Assembly (NCBI RefSeq): GCF_020085105.1
Contig: NC_058043.1
Location: 18,148,667 to 18,212,666 of the forward strand
Direction: 5' to 3'
Length of the DNA stretch: 64,000 bases
Source of the DNA: Siniperca chuatsi
Taxonomy: Eukaryota; Chordata; Actinopteri; Centrarchiformes; Sinipercidae
Part shown: one piece after another, positions 27,081 to 37,459 of the stretch
Layout of the letters: each line of letters begins with the position of its first letter
Numbering within the stretch: the stretch's first letter is position 1
Made by a program: the position numbers and the translations under genes
Notes under the pieces: model-generated
What the model saw: only the letters and a program-made list of their open reading frames with translations
The model's database searches: none
What the model was told of the DNA's origin: nothing

Positions 27081-29024
27081 TCACTCTAGCATTCTTTGTT
27101 GTAAAACTAATTAAGTCTGAGGCTCTTGTTTAGTCAGCTGTGTTTATATTCATTGTAAAGGTTGTCAAGTATATGAACTAAGATGTGAACAATTTATTTT
27201 AATTACAGCACCTCAGTTATCATTGCCAGTAATGAGTGGCCTAAAAAAAAGCAAAAGCTGTAAAATTAAAAACAATCTAATATCTCTGAAATGAAAACTA
27301 CCTTTGTGAAGTTTATTATAATCAATTTTAGTTGTGACACTGTAAGACGTGTTGATTCAGCTTTCAACTCTATTCTGCTCATCCTGATGAGCACTGTACT
27401 CACAATATAATGTAACAAAGTACAATACAACAAATGACAGAATTATCATTACAAGCTTTGCAGGAGTATTCAACAGCATTATACTGCTAAGGTGTTGCTT
27501 TGATAATATGTGGATTACAAGATTAATTAATGAAGTGCCAAAATTATATTTTTCATATTTGTCTTGAACAACTGTACTGCCACTGTATACTATGTTTTTT
27601 TTTGTCTTTTTTAATCTATTTTAGGGGGTGTTTACTTCCATTGTAACCTAGATAATTTGACCTTTCATAAGACAATCTTGCGCCGAACATAATGTGATGT
27701 TTCTGCTCATGTAAACTCTAACGTTTTCTAGCACAATGAAGGGCTAGAATGAATCGGCCAGGAAGAAAGACACTGAGGTTATGAACAAAGACGGGTGTGG
27801 TGACACTGAATCATCAATAATGGATTTCATCCACAAAAGAGAAGCATATGAAAGATACACAACAGAAACCTGTACTTCCAGGCTTACTGAAGTTATCAAA
27901 AATATCACTGAAACACATCAGATGTGTGGCAAATCTTAAAAATTTATTTTTTAAGCCTCTCAGAATGATTTGAAATAATACACATAATATACTTTCCATC
28001 AAACACTGAACCAGTGAAATATACTTATTATAAGGACAGTTTCATCTCTTGCAAAGTATCTTTAAATTACTTTCAGCCCATGTATAATGTGCCTTTCTAC
28101 ACTGAAGGTGCACAATAGCAGCGAAGGTATTGTACTTTTCTACATAATCAAAAGAACACAGTGGAATATTAAAATGGGTCTCATTAAGAGGTTTTTACTT
28201 TGCTCCATCAGGAGTTAGGTCCATACTTGTTTACACATATTTGACTGAAATATGCAAACAAGTAGGTTTAATATTCCACTCATGATGCTATGATAAAAGG
28301 AAGTAGATTATCTGCATGGTTGGTTCAAAACATATTTCTTACGTCTCCAAAAAGTCTGTTAGTTATACTGTGGAATCATCACAAATTAAGAGGGAAACAT
28401 ATCAGAATAGATTTTTTGAATACATAAAGAAATCAGACAAAATAATAATAATAGAGAATTTTTTTCCATTCCTTTCTTTTTGTTAGAGCTTTTCTAATAA
28501 GGTTACATGTATGATTGTCAAATTCAAATCAATCAATATAAAGTTAAACAATACCAGACACAGCAACATACAGCATCAATATAACTTGTAAGAATGGCCA
28601 AATGTAATGCATACAGACAGCATTGTCCACAGGTGCAGCAATTTTGGGGAGTTAATTTCATTAGTTGTGAATGAGTAGCTATTGTCTGAGCTTTTAGTGA
28701 TACAAATAAATGAGGGTAGACAGGTCCTCCTCATGGCAGGCAGCCCTCTTCTCCCTCAGTGAGGAGCACTGAGCCCTCCAGGAGTGCCAGAACCGGAACC
28801 ACGCTGTCTGCTGCAGCTGTCGCAGAGCTTCTGGTGGCAAAAGGCACACCGGCATTTCAGGACTCAGAGCTGAGAGCTTGAGGGTGGGAGGGTGGGGAAC
28901 AGCATGTTATGAAGGGAGGAGGAGGAGTATCAGGGAGTAAGTAAGATGCCAGGACTGATCTTCTGGTGTATAAAAAGATACCGCACTTCATCCAATCATA
29001 CTACAAACACTACTGTGTGAGTTC
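27081..29024. other. Intergenic between convergent oxtr and cav3; includes cav3 3' UTR
   Basis: AT-rich with no gene recognised. The part next to 29024 (roughly 28.7-29.0 kb) is GC-richer and is likely the cav3 3' untranslated region. Confidence 0.45.
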
Positions 29025-29366
29025 TTAGACTTCTTTGCGCAATGCAACGCGCACACTGCTGAAGATCTTGCCCAGGGCTTCGAAAAAGGGATCACAGAAG
29101 GTCTGGATGCAGAGAGAGTAGATGCGGTTGATGCACTGCGACTCAATCAGACAGCTCTTGATGCAGGGAACCACAGCCCAGATGTGGCAGAAGGAGATGC
29201 ATGCAAACAGGAAGCCCCAGAGCAGAGCAACAGGGATACCGAAGACAGCAGACAAGATGCGATAGCACCAGTACTTGGACACAGTGAAGGTGGTGTAGCT
29301 GAGCTTCCACACCCCATCCAGGCTGTGTGTACCATCAGGCTCTGCAATGACATCCTCAAACTCCAC
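29025..29366 (-). CDS. cav3: cav3 coding exon 2
   Basis: Begins with GTG (Val40) after the acceptor CCTGTTAG and ends with TAA at 29027-29025. It carries the signature, scaffolding domain, hairpin and palmitoylation region. The first codon is an internal valine, not a start. Confidence 0.95.
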   Translation of the reverse strand: MEFEDVIAEPDGTHSLDGVWKLSYTTFTVSKYWCYRILSAVFGIPVALLWGFLFACISFCHIWAVVPCIKSCLIESQCINRIYSLCIQTFCDPFFEALGKIFSSVRVALRKEV

Positions 29367-30870
29367 CTAACAGGAAATTTAAAAGAGGCTTCCATTAATA
29401 CACATTCCTGAGTGCACACCGCTTTTATCCATCCACCAGACCTCTGTGGGCTCCAAGTAATATGCACATGGCAATGTTAAGTGTAAAGATTATGCTTGTG
29501 GAAGCTTGAGTGTTAGGGTTAAATGTTTGCAGAGAAACCAATTATCTGCTGCACTTCATAGAATAAAAGAAACATTTAGTGGCATACAGGCAAAGTTATG
29601 GAGTGGCTTTTAATGCTGGGTCCAAATCATTCTAACAGCTCTATTCCAACACATTTTTTAGTAACCGAAGTTCACCTCATGTAAAATGCATGAAAGCAAC
29701 TGTACAATAGTCCAATTCATTTTCAGTTTTCAGTATGTGCCACCTGGTCTTTTGGACGCTGTCGCATTCTGAACCGAGACATGTTAATTAACCTGTCTGT
29801 AATCATGGCAGGCAGATGCACCGCATGTCTAAAAGCCCTTTCTTTTCTTCCAGAAGATCGGATAGGATCAGCATGGGAAATAACGAGTCAATGTCCATTT
29901 CCTGCAGAGATAGCAACCTGAGATCATCATCTGAATGAATGGCTGGACATGCACTGTTTTATATTTTCTCTGCAAGGTATGGCCTCTTTAAACTCTTAGA
30001 GGGATTGCAGTGGAGTCAAATTCAGCAAAAGAACAATCAAAGATGGTAAATCTGATTACTCAGAAGATAAGATTCCCTGACTAATTAGGGACACTGTTTT
30101 AATAGATATTACCAATCCACTTTATTTTAATGGAAAGGCAAAGAAAAAATAAGAATTGGAAATGTTAACAGGAAAAAACATTTTTAATGCTAATTTATCA
30201 CTTATTGTAACTCCTACTGTAGACCAGACTATTGGGAGTAAGGTTAACAAACCATTCAGTTATGTACATAATCTTTATTTTGATGTCTGAAAGCAGACAT
30301 GAGCAGACATGTAAATCATTCCAAACTGAGCCATGCAGACACTAAACATATGCTCTACTCATAACTCAAGATTTACCATCTTCATTGACCATGTTTATAT
30401 GAACTCCTTCCAGTCAAACAAAATATAATCTAAATGTATATTCGGTCCTGTCCTGACAGAAAATATTTTGTGGTAATAACATGGCAACAATCACAGGATA
30501 AACAGTCAGCCCCAGTGTATCAGTTTCACACTCTTCTACCCCATTCCCAAAATAAACTTTATGTTCTACTCAGGAACAGGAATAGCTCTTGGTCTATTTA
30601 AGGATTTTCCAGACAGTATAATAACCTGTTCTCCTGTCTTTGTTCCTACTAACCACTTTATTTATTTTCTCCACATGCTTCCACACATGCCAAGACAGGG
30701 GTTACGTTCTTAATCCTTTCTGTAACAGGGTGCTGTCTCCATGCTGTACAAACCTTCACCACGTCCTCATTGATCTGCTTGGGGTCTCTGTTAATTAGAT
30801 CAATCTCCTTGGTGTGGCTGTCCTTCACAATCTTCTCCTCGTTGGTGTTGTACTGGTACTGATCCGCCAT
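29025..30870 (-). CDS. cav3: Caveolin-3 (two coding exons)
   Basis: Structural membrane protein that oligomerises to form muscle caveolae. The coding sequence joins 30870-30754 and 29366-29025 in phase 0; 152 residues against 151 in human CAV3. Visible: [10 protein letters not shown] in the N-terminal region; the caveolin signature FEDVIAEP at 42-49; scaffolding domain about 56-75 ([20 protein letters not shown]); membrane hairpin about 79-106 ([22 protein letters not shown]); cysteines 107, 117 and 130 at the three palmitoylation positions of caveolins; ending RKEV as in human. Convergent with oxtr, the arrangement known for CAV3/OXTR in other vertebrates. The isoform call as cav3 rather than cav1 rests on the DGVWK...[13 protein letters not shown] and ALRKEV sequence and on this synteny. 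Confidence 0.95.
29367..30753 (-). other. cav3 intron
   Basis: A 1.39-kb phase-0 intron, donor GTTTGT and acceptor TTAG. No coding segment or complete repeat was recognised inside. Confidence 0.9.
30754..30870 (-). CDS. cav3: cav3 coding exon 1
   Basis: 39 codons from ATG at 30870 (context GCCATGGTGG on the plus strand), ending NEDVVK before the donor GTTTGT. The [19 protein letters not shown] stretch matches the N-terminal region of caveolin-3. The open frame reads on into the intron as far as 30658. Confidence 0.93.
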
Positions 30871-31056
30871 GGTGGGGCTGCAGGTCCTGGACGGTCTGGA
30901 GACGGTAAGAGTAAACCTTCCTGGATCAAACGCCTCAGTTCACTTCTGAACCCCTGTATCACTACTGTGACGCTCCCTCTGGCATGCCAGTGGACAGCTG
31001 CTGCAGACGTCCTGGTAAAAATGGAGGCCTGACCCCCACCCTGCACACACATAGGA

Positions 31057-31059
<3 letters not shown>

Positions 31060-31097
<38 letters not shown>
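31060..31097. repeat. (CA)n microsatellite upstream of cav3
   Basis: About 19 uninterrupted CA units, beginning 190 bp upstream of the cav3 start codon. Several open frames in this region are artefacts of the repeat. Confidence 0.95.
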
Positions 31098-31099
<2 letters not shown>

Positions 31100-32700
31100 G
31101 TAATGCACACAGACAGAAAAGGCATGCCTTAAAGGAGAACCCAGGTTTGTGTCACATTTCACATAGGGTTGTGGGGCTAACTGGGCAGGGTTTGCACAGT
31201 GACATGAACTTCCACCACAGAGTGAGGCAGTAAGCACAAACACACCCTCCTGCTCTGGCTTTAGTTGGCACACAATGTTTTGTGTCCTAATACTGAACTT
31301 AATTTAAAAAACATACAAACTTGTGTTTACAGCTAAATTGCACAACAGAAGAGACAAACATGCTACCATGAGTACAAGGATTACAGTACTCTGTACTGTT
31401 AATGTAGATTCACTATTATTATAAGTCATCATTCAGAGGGAGGAATATGATTCACACTAAAATACACTTTACTGAAGCAGAATTCATCAACTCATCACCT
31501 TCATCATGCTTGATTCTGTAAGTCAGGTGGTGAGGTGGTCATAACAAAGTCCAACAAACTATTTGTTGACACTATGCCAGTTTGAAAGAATCTACTGTAC
31601 CTCTTCTGTCACTGTAACCCTACAGTTGACAAACAGTTGTTATTAGAGTTTTGCATGCTAAATGTATTTGCAAATGCTAATGTTTCTTTGCAGATGCAAT
31701 GCCCCAAAAGAGCCAAGTGGACATTAAAGAAAATTCAATTCAGGAAGTGGGACTCAGAAGGAGGTAAATTAAAATATATAATTTGCTATTATGTTCTAAT
31801 CAACGTGTTTACTTTCATAATCACAATCTTAACAATAAAGTGGTTTGGTCATTTAAATGTTTCTTAGTGGTGCATAACAGAGTTCACATAAGGCAGGTCC
31901 TGAGTCTCTCATTCCAGATTTTTCTGATTTTAGCGAGGCCCAATACATAAAATTCAATAGTCCCCAAAATAAAACTCTGATTCAGTCTTCCTTAAGCTGT
32001 GCAGTTGTTGCTATCAGTCATAGCTTTCTATATCAGCATGTTGCATAAACAAACTCCAAAAAGAGGGGGAAGAGGAGGAGGTGCCTATGAAAACTGGTAC
32101 AAGGACTCAGTGGGGTGTAAGAACAGTACAGGAAGCGTGACTTCGGCGCATGGCTTGGCATTCCTTGCCCTGGTTCCCTAGTGGTAGAGACAGAGACGAG
32201 GAGGGAGGGGTGGAATGGGATCAGAGTGCATGTGATCAGGAGCCAACCCAATTAGATGAGTATTCTTGGCGTGGCAATGGAGAGAGTAGAGGCCAGTTAG
32301 GCACGGAGGCAGAGGGACAGAAATAGCTCAGCAGAGAGTGGGCATACCTCTGCCTCTATGGGTGTCAATGCAGTCAGCTGAGACTGCACTAGCTCCTGTC
32401 TTCCATTTAATGTAGACAGACATGCAGGGCTCTCAGATCTATATTTAGAGTCATATAGAATGTAATGGTAAGAGTGGGTATCAGTAACTCCGGTTACTTT
32501 ACAAATATTGGTGGTGCTTCCTTGGAAATGAACATGCTGTTTGTGTCACTTGACCCATTCAAAATGCTTTTTATTATTTATTATACAAAGTAATATTCTT
32601 AGATATCTTAATTCCTGAGAGGAGTAATTTGTCACAGGATTTGAATGTAAATTTTCTTTGTTAAATCCTCAATGGTATCCTGGTCTAACCTCCAAAATTC
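31098..32700. other. cav3 upstream region, no gene recognised
   Basis: Mixed-composition flank with a GC-richer part at 32.1-32.4 kb. It likely includes the cav3 promoter, but no TATA box or other element could be supported. Confidence 0.4.
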
Positions 32701-32703
32701 AGC

Positions 32704-33240
32704 AAAGTAAAGAAATTGTTCCATATTTTGGGAAATACACTTGCTTTTTATGGCAAGAGTTAGATGAGAAAATTGACACCACTCTCATGTCTGTCTGTTC
32801 AGGAAACTATACACCCAGCATCCGGTTAGCTTAGTTTAGCATAAAGATTGGAAACTGGGAGCTAGCCTGATTCAGTCCGAAGGTAACAGAATCTGCCAGC
32901 ATCTCTAAAGCTCTCTAATTAACCTGTTATATTTTGTTTGTTTAATCCATAAAAACAAGAAAAACTTAGTAAAAATGACAAGTTGTAGTTTTACAGAGGG
33001 TCATGTGCCTTGGTTGTGCGCAATGACTTCCTGGAGTCTCTGCTGGTAGACTGGCAACCTCTAGGTGATAAGAAGACTCAAAGAAGTTACTGCACCTGGC
33101 CAAGAAATAGTCCCACCCATAAAACCTGTTTCCCTGTGTTTCCAGTCTTTATGCTAAGCTAACCGGCTGCTGGCTGTAGCTTTATAGTCACCATGTCGAT
33201 CTTCTCATCTAACTCTCTGTGTAATGTGAATGCTTCAATA
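32704..33240. repeat. MITE-like repeat, copy 2
   Basis: The left end has 'gttccatattttgggaaatac' and 'aagagttagatgagaa'; the right end has 'taagctaaccggctgctggctgtagc' and 'cttctcatctaactctc'. These inverted ends and the internal 'ctggccaagaaatagtcc' identify the family of the copy at 22.3 kb. It is about 535 bp and non-coding. Confidence 0.65.
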
Positions 33241-33379
33241 AGAGAAAGCATTGTTTTCTTGTCTTTTAACATTTTATTGTCATGTCCAGTTGATTTACTT
33301 TAATTTTGCTATATAAAGCACTTTGTATCAGATATTGAAAAGAGCTACATAATGTAAGTAATAATATTGTCTAACCTAG

Positions 33380-34175
33380 CTATTGTAATCAGATTACTTC
33401 AGTACACAGATTACTCTTGTAGTATATGTTTTTTTAAAGTATATTCAACTTTTTTCTTTTTGGATTTTAACCTGACGTAATCTAACACTTATACTCACAT
33501 TGTGGTTTCCACCCTGCTGCCTAAGACAGACGCCCCTCCTCATGTCATCCATGACATTAATATGGAGCTCAGAAGAGAATGTGCCACCTTAGCCAATATC
33601 CACCTGAATTCAATATTTTTTGGGTTGTTTTGTAGTAATCTAATACTGTAATGTAATCTGATTACACTGGTACTTAAGATTACTTTTGTAATCGGATTAC
33701 CCTTGTTATCAGATTACTTTTGTAATAGATTACTTTTGAATCAGATTACTTTTGTAATCAGATTACTTGGGTAATCAGAATACTTTTGTAATCAGATTAC
33801 TTTTGTAATCAGATTACCCTTGTATTCGGATTACTTTTTTAATCTGATTACTTTTGTAATTTTATTACTTTTGAAAATAGATTACTTTATAAACAGTAAA
33901 CAGATTACTCTTGTATATGTTTTTATAGTTTATTCCACTTTTTTCTTTTTGGAGTTTTTCCTGAAGTAATCTAATTTTATAATGAATCTGACTACTCTGG
34001 CAATCATATTACTTTTCTAAGTAGATTACTCTTCGAATAGAATTTTTTAAAATCATATTCAACTTTATTTGTTTTTTTCCTGAAGTTTTCTGATTCTGTA
34101 ATGTAATCAGATTACTTTTGCAATCAGATTATTTTTTAATTGGATTACTTTGGTAAAATGATTACCAATTATTAC
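33380..34175. repeat. Array of GTAATC-N-GATTAC palindromes, block A
   Basis: Irregular tandem repeat of a unit of about 17-20 bp, TTTTGTAATCAGATTAC and variants. Its core GTAATC-N-GATTAC is a perfect palindrome around one base. At least seven exact TAATCNGATTA cores occur in this block and many more diverged ones. A related block lies at 37.93-38.16 kb. A 110-bp piece at about 33498-33610 duplicates 35008-35105. Confidence 0.85.
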
Positions 34176-34179
34176 CGTT

Positions 34180-34425
34180 CTTTTCTTTTGTCATTTGTAA
34201 TAGCTTCCAATGAGTTCTACATCTGCATACTTTCAGCTACAGTCTTCATTTAAACTTTAAACGTGGCACAAGACTTTGAACTATTAAACTTGTAGTCAGC
34301 TTTTTACAGTTAACATCATTTAGAGTTTTTGAATTAGCACCATTTGAGTTTTATGCTTTTTTCAGTCCTTTTCTGAGTTTCTAATGGGTGTGTATTGCTC
34401 TCCTTAGAATGTGTCACATGAGCTG
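34180..34425. repeat. Duplicated segment, copy A
   Basis: Begins near 'gcttccaatgagttctac' and runs through 'cacaagactttgaactatta' and 'agttaacatcatttagag' to 'ctaatgggtgt'. The same string recurs nearly unchanged at 38.16-38.41 kb and, shorter, at 38.79-38.95 kb. Non-coding. Confidence 0.9.
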
Positions 34426-34589
34426 TGATGTCACAGCTGTGCTTTTCCCAAAATGTGTTATTTCAGTTCGTGTAACTTCCACAACTTACAATTTATACAC
34501 CAAATTGTAGATAAATTCACCCTCTTTTACACAATGCCAGTGTTTAAGCATTAGGATTTACAGTATCTGAATATCTGCCTCAAAGCACT

Positions 34590-35500
34590 AAGAGTTCAGG
34601 GACACAGAATTTTCCTGCCAGTGTCCCTTAACCCCTGCCTTTGCCTTGTCTCTGTCCCACCCTCTCTGCTCTGCACCCATCCCAACACTACCCTGGTACC
34701 TCCTGATCCATACACACAGCAAGCTGCCCACAGCCAGCTCTGCCCATCCCAGCTTCCCTCCACTTAGCCTGAAGACCAAGCCCCGCAAGTGGTCCTGCTT
34801 GCTGACTCTCATGGGAAATTCCTGGACACAAACAAGCTTTTTCCTGGTAAGAAAGTGCTGTCGAAATGCTGCAGCACCACAGGCCAGGCAATGAAACTGT
34901 TGAAAAAGGAGACCCTCGAGGGCCTCAATACCTGGTGATCCAAATGACCTGCTGAGGCAGTGAGGAAGATGGCGGAGCAGGACAGTAGGGAGTACCCTGA
35001 TACTCGCATTGTGGTTTCCACCCTGCTGCCTAAGACAGACGCCCCTCCTCATTAATATGGAGCTCAGAAGAGAATGCGCCACCTTAGCCAATGACCACCT
35101 GGCCCTCCACCCAACCATTGGCACCTGGGACCTCTATGATGGACTCCATCTACACAGAGAGAGGGTGAAGATATTTGCAAAGGCCCTCAAAGACACAGCC
35201 CTGGGATGCTTTCCTTCCACCCCCTCCTCTACTAGGAGCTTTAGAGACCATCCCACACCTCCTCCTCCCCATCACCACCCCATGATCATCCCCCTGCTGT
35301 GAGGAGACACAACAGTTCAGCCTGGACTTCCCACTACCCACGTGCCCACCACTGTGAAGCACAACCAGAGGAGGTTACCTTCCCGCTCCTCAGCCCCTGC
35401 CCACCAACCCCCTTTAGAGCATCAGCAGCAAAGATATGCAGCAGCACCTGCCCATTGTCCCCCTCCACACCCACAGCAGCATAGCTATGCAGCACTAGCT
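34590..35500 (+). pseudogene. Retroelement fragment with SGNH-esterase-like coding remains
   Basis: Frame-shifted coding remains. At about 34798-34860 the plus strand encodes LLADSHGKFLDTNKLFPGKK, a GDS-like block. Near 35007-35045 it encodes IVVSTLLPKTDAP, and near 35112-35160 in another frame HPTIGTWDLYDGLHLH, which carries the late Asp-x-x-His-like block of SGNH hydrolases. Fish retroelement proteins with this esterase-type domain are known; which family this belongs to is not established. Stops and frameshifts show it is dead. The minus-strand 178-codon open frame over it is a shadow. Confidence 0.5.
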
Positions 35501-35664
35501 GCTGTCACGTACGTAAGTTAAATACGTTACTTAAGTTGACTTACATACTTATGTTAACATAAGTCAACGCTGACAAACAGCGGGTCAAAGTCCTGTATTT
35601 GTTTGACCCATCCATCCTACTGACCTCGTCCCTTCACGGACTTTGTCATTCTTTATACTACGTC

Positions 35665-35677
35665 ACCTTACATTTTC
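35665..35677. repeat. LINE target-site duplication, left copy
   Basis: ACCTTACATTTTC, 13 bp, identical to 37447-37459 directly after the LINE tail. It defines the left border of the insertion. Confidence 0.9.
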
Positions 35678-37446
35678 CATGGCCATGGAGGAGGACTATC
35701 GGTCGGCCTCAAAGAAATTCTGGCAAACCGTCCGACGGCTCAGGAGGGGGAAGCAGTGCTTCACCAACACCGTGTACGGTGCGGGTGGAGAGCTGTTGAC
35801 CTCGACTGGGGATGTTGTCGGACGGTGGAAGGAATACTTTGAGGATCTCCTCAATCCCGCTGTCACGTCTTCCGAAGAGGAAGCGGAGGCTGGGGACCCG
35901 GAGGCGGACTCATCCATCACCCTGGCCGAAGTCACTGAGGTTGTTGGCAAGCTCCTTGGTGGCAAGGCTTCAGGGGTGGATGAGATCCGTCCTGAGTATC
36001 TTAAGTCTCTGGATGTTGTGGGACTGTCTTGGCTGGCACGTCTCTGCAACATCGCGTGGCGGTCTGGGACAGTGCCTCTGGACTGGCAGACCGGGGTGGT
36101 GGTCCTCTGTATAAGAAGGGGACCGGAGGGTGTGTTCCAATCACAGAGGGATCACACTTCTCAGCCTCCCGGTAAGGTCTACTCCAGGGTACTGGAGAGG
36201 AGAATTCGTCCGATAGTCGAACCTCGGATTCAGGAGGAGCAGAGTGGTTTTCGTCCCGGTCGTGGAACACTGGACCAGCTCTATACTCTCCATCGGGTGC
36301 TCGAGGGTTCATGGGAGTTTGCCCAACCAGTCCACATGTGCTTTGTGGATCTGGAGAAGGCATTCGACCGTGTGCCCCGGGCGCTTTGTGGGGAGTGCTC
36401 TGGGAGTATGGGGTCCGGGGCCCTTTGCTAAGGGCTGTCCGGTCCCTGTATAACGGAGCAGGAGCTGTGTTCGCATTGCCGGCAGTAAGTCAGACCTGTT
36501 TCCGGTGCATGTTGGACTCCGCCAGGGCTGCCCTTTGTCACCGGTTCTGTTCATAATTTATATGGACAGAATTTCTAGGCGCAGTCAGGGGCTGGAGGAG
36601 TCCGGTTTGGGAACCACAGGATCTCATCTCTGCTGTTTGCAGATGATGTCGTTCTGATGGCTTCTTCAAACCAGGACCTGCAGCATGCACTGGGACGGTT
36701 TGCAGCCGAGTGTGAAGCAGCTGGGATGAGAATCAGCTCTTCCAAATCTGAGGCCATGGTTCTTGACCGGAAAAAGGTGGTTTGCTCTCTTGGGTAGGTG
36801 GGGAGTCCTTGCCTCAAGTGGAGGAGTTCAAGTATCTCGGGGTCTTGTTCACGAGTGAGGGACGGATGGAGCGTGAGATTGACAGGCGGATCGGTACAGC
36901 GTCTGCAGTGATGCGGGCGCTGTATCGGACCGTTGTGGTGAAGAAGGAGCTGAGTCGAAAGACAAAGCTCTCGATTTACGGTCAATCTACGCTCCTGCCC
37001 TCACCTATGGTCATGAGCTCTGGGTAGTGACCGAAAGGACAAGATCGCGGATACAAGCGGCCGAAATGGGCTTCCTCCGCCGAGTGGCTGGGCGCTCCCT
37101 TAGAGATAGGGTGAGGAGCTCAGTCACACGGGGAGCTCGAGTAGAGCCGCTGCTCCTCCACGTCGAGAGGAGCCAGCTGAGGTGGCTAGGGCATCTGATC
37201 CGGATGCCTCCTGGGACGCCTCCTCGGGAGGTGTTCTGGGCATGTCCCACCGGAGGCGGCCCGGGAAGACCCAGGACGCGCTGGAGGGACTATGTCTCTC
37301 GGCTGGCCTGGGAACGCCTCGGGATCCCCCCGGAGGAGCTGGAGGAAGTGTCTGGAGCGAAGGAAGTCTGGGAGTCCCTGCTTAGACTGCTGCCCCCGCG
37401 ACCCGGCCCCGGATAAGCGGAAGAAAATGGATGGATGGATGGATGG
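35678..37446 (+). mobile_element. 5'-truncated LINE (non-LTR retrotransposon) with RT remains
   Basis: 1769 bp between two 13-bp target-site duplications, ending in a (GATG)n tail (37425-37446) after GGATAAGCGGAAGAAAATGG, the 3' end of a common teleost LINE. Coding remains of the reverse-transcriptase protein lie in several frames: EEYFEDLLN-like and GVDEIRPEYLK (about 35.84-36.0 kb), SGFRPGRG (about 36.24 kb), VDLEKAFDRVPR (about 36.34-36.38 kb), the catalytic FADDVVLM (about 36.64-36.66 kb) and the C-terminal GRPRTRWRDYV (about 37.26 kb). Frameshifts near 36.1, 36.4 and 36.55 kb and in-frame stops at 36795 and 37025 make it inactive. The endonuclease domain is missing through 5' truncation. 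The clade is not assigned. Confidence 0.92.
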
Positions 37447-37459
37447 ACCTTACATTTTC
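37447..37459. repeat. LINE target-site duplication, right copy
   Basis: ACCTTACATTTTC, identical to 35665-35677. Confidence 0.9.

Noticed and set aside
29184-29411. Plus-strand open frame over cav3
   Set aside because: Antisense shadow of cav3 exon 2.
34588-35124. 178-codon open frame on the minus strand
   Set aside because: It is antisense to the SGNH-like retroelement remains, has no family resemblance, and its length comes from the GC-rich content of the element.
35643-36431. 262-codon open frame as a host gene
   Set aside because: It is one frame of the truncated LINE reverse transcriptase; the start codon lies outside the element and the frame breaks before the catalytic FADD block.
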